Positions 17,299 to 25,323 of a stretch of 42,655 nucleotides of DNA are shown here, piece after piece (position 1 is the stretch's first letter; the number at the start of each line of letters is the position of its first letter). The DNA is from JALORV01 sp035429805 (lineage in GTDB: Bacteria > Pseudomonadota > Gammaproteobacteria > Burkholderiales > Burkholderiaceae_F). Under the pieces are notes generated by a model. The model made no database searches and was not told where the DNA came from. It was given only the letters and a program-made list of their open reading frames with translations. The DNA lies in the NCBI GenBank assembly GCA_035429805.1, contig DAOMFL010000030.1, positions 1 to 42,655 on the forward strand. Reading direction: 5' to 3'. The position numbers and the translations under genes are program-made.

Positions 17299-17805
17299 AT
17301 GAACATCTTCGTCTCGTACAGCCCGGCGGACAACGAACTGGTCTCGGCGATCGTTTCGCTTCTGTGCGCAGGCAACGGCGCGCTTGTCTACTGCGACGCG
17401 GACTCGATACGAACAGGCGGAAGATGGCGCGAAGAACTGGGCGCCGCGATTTCCGGGGCGGATGTCGTTCTGGTGTTCTGGTGCCACCACTCGAACATCT
17501 CGTACGAAGTGCGGAAGGAGTTCGCGCTCGCGCTCGAACTGGGCAAGGAGGTCCTGCCCTTGGTGCTGGACGGAACTCCGCTGCCCGGCAAACTTGCCGA
17601 CCGCCGCTGCATCGACCTGCGCGCGCGCGTCGGGGCGATGCACGAGGGCTCGCTCGGGCAGGAAGCGCCGGGACACCTGGTCGAGCGGGTCGAGGCGGAT
17701 CGCCTGATCGCCAGCGACCTGTCAAGGCAGTACGAAGAACTGCTGGTCATGAGTCTGGCGCGGGAAATCGAAGCGGAGCTGGCCACAAGGCTGGGGCCGA
17801 GATGA
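17299..17805 (+). CDS. Stand-alone TIR-domain protein
   Basis: 168-aa soluble protein whose first about 110 residues form a TIR domain: MNIFVSYSPADNE (strand A and box 1), an alternating helix/strand pattern through DSIRTGGRWREEL, GADVVLVFWCHHS, and SYEVRKEFALAL. In NADase TIR domains the catalytic Glu ends a W/Y-x-x-x-E motif; Glu74 of SYEVRKE fits that place. The remaining 55 residues are helical and charged and look like no known effector. There is no signal peptide. Bacterial TIR proteins act in anti-phage NAD+ depletion, signalling or host interaction; no partner gene (such as Thoeris thsA) is seen nearby, so the role is open. Confidence 0.75.
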   Translation: MNIFVSYSPADNELVSAIVSLLCAGNGALVYCDADSIRTGGRWREELGAAISGADVVLVFWCHHSNISYEVRKEFALALELGKEVLPLVLDGTPLPGKLADRRCIDLRARVGAMHEGSLGQEAPGHLVERVEADRLIASDLSRQYEELLVMSLAREIEAELATRLGPR

Positions 17806-17813
17806 ATCCTCCG

Positions 17814-17845
17814 GGCCGGAACGCCGGCTGACGCGGGTTCCGGCC
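17814..17845. terminator. Strong inverted repeat after the TIR gene (possible bidirectional terminator)
   Basis: GGCCGGAAC (17814-17822) and GTTCCGGCC (17837-17845) form a perfect 9-bp stem with a 14-nt loop, 8 bp after the TIR stop and about 100 bp after the stop of the convergent ferritin-like gene. It is followed by only two Ts, so efficiency as an intrinsic terminator is uncertain. Confidence 0.45.
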
Positions 17846-17948
17846 TTGCGCCGGCAGCGTGCCAGTCGGTTCGGAGCGCTCCTGCGCAGAACTTCGACGG
17901 CGGTCAGCGACGCGCGCCGCCACGCCCGACAGTCGCGGCGAGAGCTCC

Positions 17949-18476
17949 CTAGTAGCCCATCCGCATCGAGGTGTCGTCCTCGTCTTCGAGGTCGACCTTG
18001 GCCGATGGCGGGAGTTTCGCGATGATCTCTTCGATCATGCGCACGTGTTCCGCCTCTTCGGCCCGCAGCTCCTCGAACAGGGCCTTGACCTCCGGTTGCG
18101 TCACGCTGCGCAGCGCCCTGTCGTAGAACGCGAAGGCTTTCTTTTCGGAGTGCAGGGCCACCTGGTAGGCATTGAATTCGGACATGTTCCAGCTCGGCGC
18201 GCCCACATCCGGGGCCTCCACATCGAAGATGTCGTCGAGCTTGACCCGTGCAGGCTCATTGCCAAAAAGCTTGCGCCGGCGCTCTGCGAGCTCGTCACCG
18301 TGCTTCTTTTCGTTGAGGGCCATCGACTCGAACACCGACCCCGCATCGTCGGTCAGACCGCGTCCGAGCTGGTTGGCGAACAGCGTGTAGCGCTCGCACG
18401 CCTCGACCTCGATCAGAGCAGCAAGATCGAGAGTGTCCATCAGCGTGAGCTTGGAAAAATCGACTTTTGCGGGCAT
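17949..18476 (-). CDS. Ferritin-like (rubrerythrin-type) diiron domain protein
   Basis: 175-aa helical protein with the ferritin-like four-helix pattern and candidate diiron ligands: Glu residues in LIEVEACERY (22-30), Glu56-x-x-His59 (EKKH), Glu111 (SEKKA) and Glu141-x-x-His144 (EEAEH). No rubredoxin Cys pairs are present, so it is not a full rubrerythrin. The acidic tail (DLEDEDD) is unusual. The start is ATG 18476, with GGAGG upstream; the frame runs further upstream but without protein character. A role in iron handling or peroxide defence is inferred from the fold. Confidence 0.82.
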   Translation of the reverse strand: MPAKVDFSKLTLMDTLDLAALIEVEACERYTLFANQLGRGLTDDAGSVFESMALNEKKHGDELAERRRKLFGNEPARVKLDDIFDVEAPDVGAPSWNMSEFNAYQVALHSEKKAFAFYDRALRSVTQPEVKALFEELRAEEAEHVRMIEEIIAKLPPSAKVDLEDEDDTSMRMGY

Positions 18477-18739
18477 GAATCCTCCGGATCTGATGCAGCG
18501 CGCTCCGTCAGCTGACGTGAGCCGGGTAGTTGAAGGGGAAATTGAGGAAATCGTACTCGCCTTGGAAGACGGTATCACCGCACCGATTCTCCGGCCGCGG
18601 CGGCCGACGCGCCGCCCGCCTCGATGTGCTAGGCAGCGCCGCCGGAGGAGGGACATGGGACTGCCGGCAGGGCGAGCCACGCGCTTACGCGGGCGCTTCC
18701 TCCGTTTGCTCCAGGATCGAAGTCCGGGGTCGTTGCCCG

Positions 18740-19693
18740 TCAGTACCCTCCGGGAATCACCACGCCCCACGGCTGTTCTCCGACCTTGATCTGCTTGAGT
18801 TCCTTCTTCGTCGCTGTGTCGATGACCGAGACAGTGTTCGAACGGCCGTTGGCGACGTACAGCTTGGCTCCATCGGCCGTCAGCGCCATGTTCCAGGGCC
18901 GATTGCCGACCTTGATCGTCTGGGTGACTGTGTTGCTTGCGGTATCGATGACCATAACGGTGCCGTCGGCGCCATTGGACACGTAGACCTCGCGTCCCGA
19001 CGGGTGCACCTTGATGCCATTGGAACGTCCCCCGGCGGGAATCGTCGCCAGCACCTTGCGGTTGGCGACGTCGATCGCATACACGGTGTTTGCGATCTCG
19101 CAGGCGACATAGGCGCGCGAACCGTCCGGCGTGAAGCCGATGCCGCGCGGCCGTTTGCCGACTCGGATCGAGGTGGCCAGCTTGCGCGCGCCGACATCGA
19201 TGACGTCCACGACCTGCGACTCCTCGGCGCTGACGAACACCCATTTGCTGTCCGGGCTGAACACTGCGTGCTCCGGATTCTCGCCTTCGACCTTCACCTT
19301 GAAAGCCACCTTGCCGGTCGCGGTGTCCACGAACAGCACCTGGTGATCCTCCTCGATCGCGACCGCGATCCACCGGCCGTCAGGCGAACGCCCCACGCCT
19401 TCAGGCGATTCGCCGAGGTCGACCGCGCCCGTCGCCGTGCGGCTTGCAAGATCGACGATGCGCAGCGCATTGCTCTTCTGGTCGCTGACATAAAGCTGCT
19501 TGCCGTCGACGCTGACCGCCATGCCGCGTGGCGTCTTGCCGGCCTTGATCGAGCCGACGACCTCGTCCTTGGCCGTGTCAATGACCGACAGCGTCCCGTC
19601 CTTCTCGTTCGACGCGTAGGCGAACTGGGCCGAAGCCCCTAGGGGTGCCAGCAGCGCAGAGCCGGCGATCAGTGCAAGGATCGATTTCTTCAT
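18740..19693 (-). CDS. Periplasmic YVTN-family beta-propeller protein
   Basis: 317-aa exported protein with a clear signal peptide (MKKSILALIAGSALLAPLGASAQ). It is built almost entirely of about seven blades of roughly 42 residues, each with the hallmark YVSN/YVAN-x-x-x-x-T-V-x-V-ID-T pattern. It is related to beta-propeller proteins that accompany PQQ-dependent catabolism clusters, which fits the PQQ dehydrogenase 3 kb away. It overlaps the Sel1-repeat gene by 4 nt (ATGA), so the two are co-translated. The specific ligand is unknown. The 263 bp between it and the ferritin-like start hold GC-rich inverted repeats but no gene that I trust. Confidence 0.88.
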   Translation of the reverse strand: MKKSILALIAGSALLAPLGASAQFAYASNEKDGTLSVIDTAKDEVVGSIKAGKTPRGMAVSVDGKQLYVSDQKSNALRIVDLASRTATGAVDLGESPEGVGRSPDGRWIAVAIEEDHQVLFVDTATGKVAFKVKVEGENPEHAVFSPDSKWVFVSAEESQVVDVIDVGARKLATSIRVGKRPRGIGFTPDGSRAYVACEIANTVYAIDVANRKVLATIPAGGRSNGIKVHPSGREVYVSNGADGTVMVIDTASNTVTQTIKVGNRPWNMALTADGAKLYVANGRSNTVSVIDTATKKELKQIKVGEQPWGVVIPGGY

Positions 19694-20319
19694 CGGTTCT
19701 CGGTCTCCTTCTTCGTTCGCTGGGCAGCACGCCGCCTGCCTTCGGCGATCTGCTCCGGTGTCATGTCCTTGGTGATTTCGCTGCGGTAGGCAAAGCCGTC
19801 CATCACGCTGTTCTCGCCGGCGGCGCTGAACCAGGCGTAGGCCTCGACGAGATCACGGTCGACGCCGATGCCGTCGCGGTACATGCGCCCGATCGACAGC
19901 TGCGCGATGCCGACACCAGCGTTCGCAGCCGCGGTAAGCCACTGTGCGGCCCGCTTCGGGTCCTCGGGCACGCCGCGCCCGAGCCGGTACATTGTGCCGA
20001 GTTCGGCCTGCGCCTGCGGATGGTTCTGCCTTGCCGCCTCGGTGAGCCAGCGCACCGCGGCGGAAGTGTCCTTGTCCATACCCCAGCCGAAGCGCGCCAT
20101 CATGCCCATGCGGTACTGCGCCTCGGCATCCCCGGCCGTGGCGCGCGGGGCATAGAGGGCGACCGCCGTGGCGTAGTCCTCGCTCTCGTATGCCGCGCGT
20201 GCTGCATCCGGCTGTGCGAAGGCCGGCGTGACCGCCAGTGCGGCGGCCAGAGTGCAGGCACGCAGCGCATTTGCGATGATGCGGCGGCTCGACTTGAGGT
20301 GATCGTTCGGGGATCGCAT
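19690..20319 (-). CDS. Exported Sel1-repeat (TPR-like) protein
   Basis: 209-aa protein with an N-terminal signal sequence (hydrophobic core ACTLAAALAVTPAFAQ) and about three to four Sel1-like repeats between residues 45 and 175 (AEAQYRMGMMARFGWGM, AQAELGTMYRLGRGV, AQLSIGRMYRDGIGV). These repeats usually serve as periplasmic protein-binding scaffolds. The C-terminus is charged (EGRRRAAQRTKKE). The start ATG 20319 shares a CATG palindrome with the divergent diheme gene, leaving no upstream leader and no Shine-Dalgarno. The open frame continues to 20634 inside the diheme gene, which does not look protein-like. The gene is coupled to the beta-propeller gene. Confidence 0.8.
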   Translation of the reverse strand: MRSPNDHLKSSRRIIANALRACTLAAALAVTPAFAQPDAARAAYESEDYATAVALYAPRATAGDAEAQYRMGMMARFGWGMDKDTSAAVRWLTEAARQNHPQAQAELGTMYRLGRGVPEDPKRAAQWLTAAANAGVGIAQLSIGRMYRDGIGVDRDLVEAYAWFSAAGENSVMDGFAYRSEITKDMTPEQIAEGRRRAAQRTKKETENR

Positions 20320-21469
20320 GCGCGGCCTGAGTGTATTGATTTCCGCTCTCGTGACGGTGCTGACGACAGCGCCCAGTGCGGCTGCGGACTCATCGCCGCA
20401 GGATCTGAAGCTCGAGGCCGGCCGGCAGCTCTTCTTCGATCGGCAGTTGTCGGAGCCGCCGGGCACCTCCTGCGCATCGTGCCACGATCCGGCCCGCGCG
20501 TTTACAGGTGACAACGGTTCCGGCTCGGCCGTGCCGCGCGGCAGCCGGCCCGAAACCCGGGGCACGCGCAATGCGCCCACCGTGATGTATCTGGCGACGA
20601 GTCCGGGGCCGGGGTTCTTCGAGAAGGACGGCACGTCCGTGCCGAGGGGCGGCTTCTTCTGGGATGGACGCGCGGCAACTCTGGCCGATCAGGCGCTCGG
20701 TCCGTTGTTCACGCCGCATGAAATGAACAACCGTGATGCGGTGGCGCTGGTCGCAAAGGTTGCGGCGTCCGATGCCGCGCCCATGCTGCGGCGTGCGTTC
20801 GGTGCCGACGTCTTCACTGATCCCGGAAATGCGCTTCGTGCGATCGCGGCATCGATCACCGCCTTCGAGCAGAGCCCGGAACTGGCGCCGTTCTCGTCGA
20901 AGTTCGATGCGGTGCTGCGGGGCCAGGCTCGCTTCACGCCCGCGGAGGAACGCGGCCAGAGCCTCTTCACGATTGCGCAGAAGGGCAACTGCGCCGCCTG
21001 CCACACGCTGAACCCCGACAGCCGCGATCCGCGCGACTCACTGTTCACGGACTTCGGATTCCATGCACTGGGCGTGCCGCGCAATCCGGATGTCGCCCGG
21101 GCCGGCGAGTTCGACCTCGGTTACTGCGGAGCACTGCCCGGAGGCGCGGGAGCGAACGCACGCTGGTGCGGCTGGTTCAAGACGCCGACGCTGCGCAACA
21201 TCGCGGTGACGGCGCCGTACATGCACAACGGCCGCTTCGCCACGCTGCGCGAGGCCGTCGCGTTCTACGCGACGCGGGATACGAACCCGGAGCGTTGGTA
21301 TCCGGCCGGGGAGAAATTCAATGATCTGCCACCGACGCTGCGCGGGAACGTGGACCTCGATACCCGGCCATATCACCGCCGTCCGGGTCAGCGCCCCGCA
21401 CTGAACGACGAGGAGATCGACGATATCGTCGCGTTCCTGAACACGCTGACGGATGGCTATGCGCCCTGA
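20318..21469 (+). CDS. Diheme cytochrome c peroxidase/MauG-family protein
   Basis: 383-aa periplasmic protein with a signal peptide (MRGLSVLISALVTVL...AAA) and two heme c motifs, C52ASCH56 and C225AACH229, in the layout of bacterial cytochrome c peroxidases. The family segments RNAPTVMY, GGFFWDGRA, TPTLRNIAVTAPYMHNG and a C-terminal EEIDDIVAFLNTL are present. Met302 in APYMHNG is the usual axial ligand of the high-potential heme. The start ATG 20318 has GGGGA 4 nt upstream. It could be a peroxidase or, in this PQQ context, a MauG-like oxidant in cofactor or protein maturation; the sequence does not decide. Its 3' end overlaps the convergent cytochrome b561 gene by 13 nt. Confidence 0.88.
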   Translation: MRGLSVLISALVTVLTTAPSAAADSSPQDLKLEAGRQLFFDRQLSEPPGTSCASCHDPARAFTGDNGSGSAVPRGSRPETRGTRNAPTVMYLATSPGPGFFEKDGTSVPRGGFFWDGRAATLADQALGPLFTPHEMNNRDAVALVAKVAASDAAPMLRRAFGADVFTDPGNALRAIAASITAFEQSPELAPFSSKFDAVLRGQARFTPAEERGQSLFTIAQKGNCAACHTLNPDSRDPRDSLFTDFGFHALGVPRNPDVARAGEFDLGYCGALPGGAGANARWCGWFKTPTLRNIAVTAPYMHNGRFATLREAVAFYATRDTNPERWYPAGEKFNDLPPTLRGNVDLDTRPYHRRPGQRPALNDEEIDDIVAFLNTLTDGYAP

Positions 21470-22059
21470 GTCGGGACGCTGACCGCCGACCGACGGGACC
21501 GATACCGCAGGCGCGGCAGCATGCGGTGAAACACGCCGTCGCGATCGATGAACAGATGCTTCAGCGCGGCCAGCACGTGCAGGTTGATCAGCGACACGAA
21601 CATGATTGCCGCGACGAAGTGGACGGTGCTCAGGAACTCCTTCGCCGCGTCGTCCTTCCAGCCCCAGTTCGGCAGCGTGGTGCCGAAGTACTTGATCGGG
21701 TAACCGGAGAAGATCGAGCCCAGGTAGCCAGACAGCGGCATCGTCAGCATGCACGCATACAGCAGCCAGTGGCTCGCCTTCGCCGCGCGCACCTGCCAGC
21801 GCGGCATGGTGGACGGCAGCGGCGGCGGCCGGTGCGTAAGACGCCAGCCCAGGCGGAGAACGATCAGCATGCCCACCGTGATGCCGATCGATTTGTGCAG
21901 GTTGAACCAGCTGGCGCGCACTCCGGCCGGCAGTTTCGGAATGTCGAGCATCCACAGCCCGAGCGCGATCTGCGCGAGGACACCGATCGCCACCAGCCAG
22001 TGCAGCGCCATGGCTACCTGGTCGTAGCGATGCGTGGCCACGGTGCGTTGGTCGCTCAT
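21457..22059 (-). CDS. Cytochrome b561 family membrane protein
   Basis: 200-aa four-helix membrane protein of the prokaryotic b561 family. Histidines for two hemes b lie in ALHWLVAIG (first helix), FNLHKSIG, KASHWLLYA and TVHFVAAIM/NLHVLAAL. Such proteins shuttle electrons between periplasmic donors or superoxide and the quinone pool. It ends with a basic Arg-rich tail. It starts 23 bp after the ankyrin gene, so both are probably one transcript, and it overlaps the convergent diheme gene by 13 nt. Confidence 0.9.
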   Translation of the reverse strand: MSDQRTVATHRYDQVAMALHWLVAIGVLAQIALGLWMLDIPKLPAGVRASWFNLHKSIGITVGMLIVLRLGWRLTHRPPPLPSTMPRWQVRAAKASHWLLYACMLTMPLSGYLGSIFSGYPIKYFGTTLPNWGWKDDAAKEFLSTVHFVAAIMFVSLINLHVLAALKHLFIDRDGVFHRMLPRLRYRSRRSAVSVPTQGA

Positions 22060-22082
22060 GCACCCGCGCCGTGGGCCGACGT

Positions 22083-22733
22083 CTACTTGGCGCCGGCCGC
22101 CCGCAGCAGAGCCGCAGTCTCCGGGTGCTTTTCCGCGACCGCCAGCGAGAGCGCCGATTCGCCGCGGCTGTCCCTGGCAGCGACATCGGCACCGCGATCA
22201 AGCAGCAGCTTGACGCTGTCGTCCTTGCCGTAGGCCGCGGCCCACATCAGCGCGGTGGCATCGTTGGCATAGCGCTGGTTGACGCCAACGCCCGCGGCCA
22301 GCAGGGCCGCCACGCATTCGGCGTTACCGTTGCCGGCCGCGTAAACCATGGCGGTCTTCTCGGTGCGATCGACGGGCTCGAGGCTCGCCTTGGCGGCGAT
22401 CAGCATGCGTGCAACCTGCACGTGGCCGCCGTAGGCTGCGCTCATCAGCGGCGTGACACGCGCCAGATTGGCCAGGTTGACATCGGCGCCGCGCTCGATC
22501 AGCAGCTTGACCAACTCGGTGTTGCCGTTGCGAGCCGCCGTGTTGAGCGGCGTATCGCCGAGTCGGTTGCGCGAGTTCGGATTGGCGCCCTGGTCCAGCA
22601 GCGTCGTGACGGTCGCGATCGAGTTCGTGCGCGCAGCCTGCAGCAGATCGAAGTTGATATTGCGCTGCTGCGAACTTGTCGCCGTCGTGACGACCAGAAG
22701 CAGGGCTGCTGCGATGCAGCGAAACGGTTTCAT
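22083..22733 (-). CDS. Exported ankyrin-repeat protein
   Basis: 216-aa protein with a signal peptide (MKPFRCIAAALLLVVTTATS) followed from residue about 27 to the end by five to six ankyrin repeats (GDTPLNTAARNGNTELVKLLIERGAD, TPLMSAAYGGH, TALMWAAAYGK, ESALSLAVAEKH). Periplasmic ankyrin proteins are often found beside peroxidases and cytochromes and are thought to protect or scaffold them. The start is ATG 22733; the frame extends upstream to 22985 without protein character. It is divergent from the PQQ dehydrogenase and is followed by the b561 gene. Confidence 0.87.
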   Translation of the reverse strand: MKPFRCIAAALLLVVTTATSSQQRNINFDLLQAARTNSIATVTTLLDQGANPNSRNRLGDTPLNTAARNGNTELVKLLIERGADVNLANLARVTPLMSAAYGGHVQVARMLIAAKASLEPVDRTEKTAMVYAAGNGNAECVAALLAAGVGVNQRYANDATALMWAAAYGKDDSVKLLLDRGADVAARDSRGESALSLAVAEKHPETAALLRAAGAK

Positions 22734-22970
22734 CCGGGATTCCTCATTCTTGTTGGCGTCCGCGTCCCCTGTTTTCGGGGGAACTTGTGTCACTGCTCGA
22801 AAACGGCGCCTATTATCTGCCCGCCCGGCGCGATGTCGACAACCAACACCGGGTACGGGAACGGCGGTCGGGGTTGCCGGGGCAAGCACATCAGCACCGT
22901 GATCGCCAGTACAGGCGTCGATACTGCGCGCCACACAAGAACAATTGATTGACGAACGGGAGAAGGGACG
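22734..22970. promoter_or_regulatory. Divergent promoter region of the ankyrin-b561 operon and PQQ dehydrogenase
   Basis: 237 bp between divergent starts. A TCCCC/GGGGA hairpin (22765-22782) and a -10-like TATTAT (22811-22816) are visible; the nearest TTG-type -35 (TTGTGT, 22785-22790) is 20 bp away, too far for a good sigma-70 match. A purine-rich GGGAGAAGGG precedes the dehydrogenase ATG. Confidence 0.35.
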
Positions 22971-24680
22971 ATGAGCAAGGTGCATTCATTGAGGGCGCTG
23001 GTCGTGGGTGTTGCAGCGGTTGCAGCCGCCGCCGCGATGGCGCAGGAAGTGCAGGGCCAGAAAGGTGCGGCGGCTGGAGCATCCAGAGCTGTCAATGTCA
23101 CCCAGGCGCAGCTGAATGAAGCCGGAAAGCAGTACAACAACTGGCTTCATACCAACGGCGATTATTCGCAGCAGCGCTACTCGACCGGCACCCAGATCAA
23201 CACCGGCAACGTCAAGAACCTCCGACCGGCTTTCGTGTTCCAGACCGAGGTCGTCGAGTCGATGGAAACGGCGCCGATCGTGGTCGACGGCGTGATGTTC
23301 CTTACCACCTCGTACAACCATGTCTATGCCGTTGATGCGGTCACCGGCAAGCAGCTCTGGCATTACAAGCACAAGATGGGTCCCATCACCACGTTCTGCT
23401 GCGGACCGAACAACCGCGGCGTGGCGATCTCCGGCGGCAAGTTGTTCATGGGCACGCTCGATGCGCGGCTCGTTGCGCTCGATGCCAAGACTGGCAACGT
23501 GGTGTGGAACATCGAGATCGCTGATCCCGAGAAGGGCTACAGCGAGACCATGGCGCCCACGGTGATCGACAACAAGGTGCTGATCGGGACCAACGGCGGC
23601 GAGTACGGCATCCGCGGGTTTGTGAAAGCCTTCAATGCCGACGACGGCAAGCTGCTTTGGACCTTCTACACGATCCCGGAAAAGGGCCATGAAGGCGTGT
23701 GGGCGGTGAACGATGCGACCGGCCGCAACATGAAGCGCGACATCGCTGCAGAGAAGGCGCAGCTCGCCAAGGACAGCTCGTTTTACCAGACGCTCGGCGG
23801 CGGGGTGTGGATGAACCCGTCGATCGACCTGAAGACGCGCACGGTTTGGTTCGTGGTCGGCAATCCTTCGCCTGATCTGTACGGCGCGGAGCGGCCCGGA
23901 GACAACCTGTATACCGATTCGCTGGTGGCGATCGACCTCGACAAGGGGACGTACAAGTGCCATTCGCAGTACGTCTCGCACGACGTCTGGGACCTCGATG
24001 CGGTGAGCCCGCCGATCCTGATCGACGTCAAGGACAAGTCCGGCAAGATGATTCCAGGCGTGATCCACGGTGGCAAGACCGGGCACGTGTATGTACACGA
24101 CCGTTCCAACTGCAACCTGATCCGCTTCTCCGAGGCGATGATTCCGCAGGAGAACATGTGGGTGCTGCCGACGCCGGAAGGTGCGCGCATGCTGCCGGGC
24201 GCCAACGGTGGCGTCGAATGGTCGCCGATGAGCTTCGATCCGAAGACGCGCCTGGCGATCGCGCTCAACCTGCACCAGCCGATGACCTATCACGTCGAGA
24301 CCGCCAAGTACCCGGGCGGCAAGCTCTGGCTGGGTGGCGCGTTCAAGGTGATCCCGAGCGAGAAGCAGTGGGGTCGGGTGGCTGCGGTCGACGTTGACTC
24401 GGGCAAGGTCAAGTGGAAGTTCGACACCGAGCAGCCGCTGATCGGTGGCGGGCTGGCCACGGCGGGTGGGCTCTACTTCTTCGGCGAAGGCAACGGCAAC
24501 TTCAATGCGCTGGATTCGGCGACCGGCAAGAAGCTGTGGAGCTTCAACTGCGGCGCGGGCGCCAACGCGATGCCGGTCTCGTACACGGTCAACGGCAAGC
24601 AGTACATCGCGATGGGCTGCGGCGGCAACACGCAGCTCGACTTCAAGCGCGGCAACAGCCTGTTCGTGTTCGCGCTATAA
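22971..24680 (+). CDS. PQQ-dependent alcohol dehydrogenase with lanthanide-type Asp-x-Asp site
   Basis: 569-aa periplasmic quinoprotein of the methanol/ethanol dehydrogenase family. It oxidises alcohols with PQQ and passes electrons to a cytochrome c. A signal peptide ends near AAAMAQ (25). Active-site landmarks are the vicinal disulfide Cys143-Cys144 (TTFCCG), the metal ligand Glu211 (GGEYG), Asn298 (VVGNPSP) and the catalytic Asp341 in HDVWDLD. Asp343, two residues on, is the extra Asp that marks lanthanide-dependent enzymes such as XoxF and PedH. Propeller blades with AxDxxTGKxxW repeats run throughout. There is no C-terminal heme domain, so the separate diheme cytochrome c next door is the likely acceptor. 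The alcohol substrate is not deducible. Confidence 0.9.
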   Translation: MSKVHSLRALVVGVAAVAAAAAMAQEVQGQKGAAAGASRAVNVTQAQLNEAGKQYNNWLHTNGDYSQQRYSTGTQINTGNVKNLRPAFVFQTEVVESMETAPIVVDGVMFLTTSYNHVYAVDAVTGKQLWHYKHKMGPITTFCCGPNNRGVAISGGKLFMGTLDARLVALDAKTGNVVWNIEIADPEKGYSETMAPTVIDNKVLIGTNGGEYGIRGFVKAFNADDGKLLWTFYTIPEKGHEGVWAVNDATGRNMKRDIAAEKAQLAKDSSFYQTLGGGVWMNPSIDLKTRTVWFVVGNPSPDLYGAERPGDNLYTDSLVAIDLDKGTYKCHSQYVSHDVWDLDAVSPPILIDVKDKSGKMIPGVIHGGKTGHVYVHDRSNCNLIRFSEAMIPQENMWVLPTPEGARMLPGANGGVEWSPMSFDPKTRLAIALNLHQPMTYHVETAKYPGGKLWLGGAFKVIPSEKQWGRVAAVDVDSGKVKWKFDTEQPLIGGGLATAGGLYFFGEGNGNFNALDSATGKKLWSFNCGAGANAMPVSYTVNGKQYIAMGCGGNTQLDFKRGNSLFVFAL

Positions 24681-24708
24681 GAGGCTCATGAGGCGATCGG
24701 GGCCGCCG

Positions 24709-24726
24709 AAGGGCGTCCCTTTTTTT
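24709..24726 (+). terminator. Hairpin plus T7 between the PQQ dehydrogenase and cytochrome c genes
   Basis: AAGGG-CGT-CCCTT forms a short stem followed by a run of seven T (24720-24726), with flanking CCG/CGG able to extend the pairing. It looks like a weak intrinsic terminator or attenuator that could lower expression of the downstream cytochrome relative to the dehydrogenase. Confidence 0.4.
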
Positions 24727-24738
24727 CGGGGGAGAGAA

Positions 24739-25323
24739 ATGAGAGAGGGTTGGACATGGCCCCTGGTGGCCGTGGGATTGGCGCTGGCGGCACAAACCGC
24801 CTCGGCGCAGGACGTCGACGCCGGGCGCAAGAAGGCGGAGGTTTGCTTCGCGTGCCATGGCCCTGACGGCAATTCGGTGCAGCCGCAATACCCGGTACTC
24901 GCGGGGCAGACGGCGCGCTATATATACCTGCAGCTGAAGGACTTCAAGGAAGGCCGCCGCACCGAGCCGCAGATGGAGCCGTTCGTGAAGGACATGTCGC
25001 GGCAGGACATGTTCGACGTTGCAGCGTTCTTCGCGGCGCAGAAACCCAGGCCGCTGGCGTTCAAGCCGGACCCGGCCAAGGCCGCGCGCGGCAAGGACAA
25101 GGCCGACGAGACGCTGTGCACGATGTGTCATCTTGGCGGCTTCGCCGGGCAGAACGAGATTCCGCGGGTCGCGGGCCAGCAGTACGACTATGTCGTGAAG
25201 CAGATGCGCGACTTCAAGACCGGCAAGCGCACCAACGACGCCGGCAACATGTCCAGTGTCGCGAAGACGCTGAGCGAGCAGGACATCGAGAACCTCGGCC
25301 ATTATCTGGCCGGTCTGTACTGA
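24739..25323 (+). CDS. Diheme cytochrome c (c4/c553-like)
   Basis: 194-aa exported protein with a signal peptide (MREGWTWPLVAVGLALAAQ...) and two heme c motifs, C36FACH40 and C127TMCH131, each in an about 85-residue class I cytochrome domain as in cytochrome c4. Candidate distal methionines are in PQMEPF and GNMSSV. The start is ATG 24739, with GGGGGAGAG just upstream. Its position directly after the PQQ dehydrogenase makes it the likely electron acceptor of that enzyme (inference). The stop overlaps the next ATG by one base. Confidence 0.9.
   Translation: MREGWTWPLVAVGLALAAQTASAQDVDAGRKKAEVCFACHGPDGNSVQPQYPVLAGQTARYIYLQLKDFKEGRRTEPQMEPFVKDMSRQDMFDVAAFFAAQKPRPLAFKPDPAKAARGKDKADETLCTMCHLGGFAGQNEIPRVAGQQYDYVVKQMRDFKTGKRTNDAGNMSSVAKTLSEQDIENLGHYLAGLY

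Noticed and set aside
22971..24680. PQQ dehydrogenase considered as a quinohemoprotein (type II)
   Set aside because: There is no CxxCH and the protein ends directly after the last propeller blade at 569 aa.
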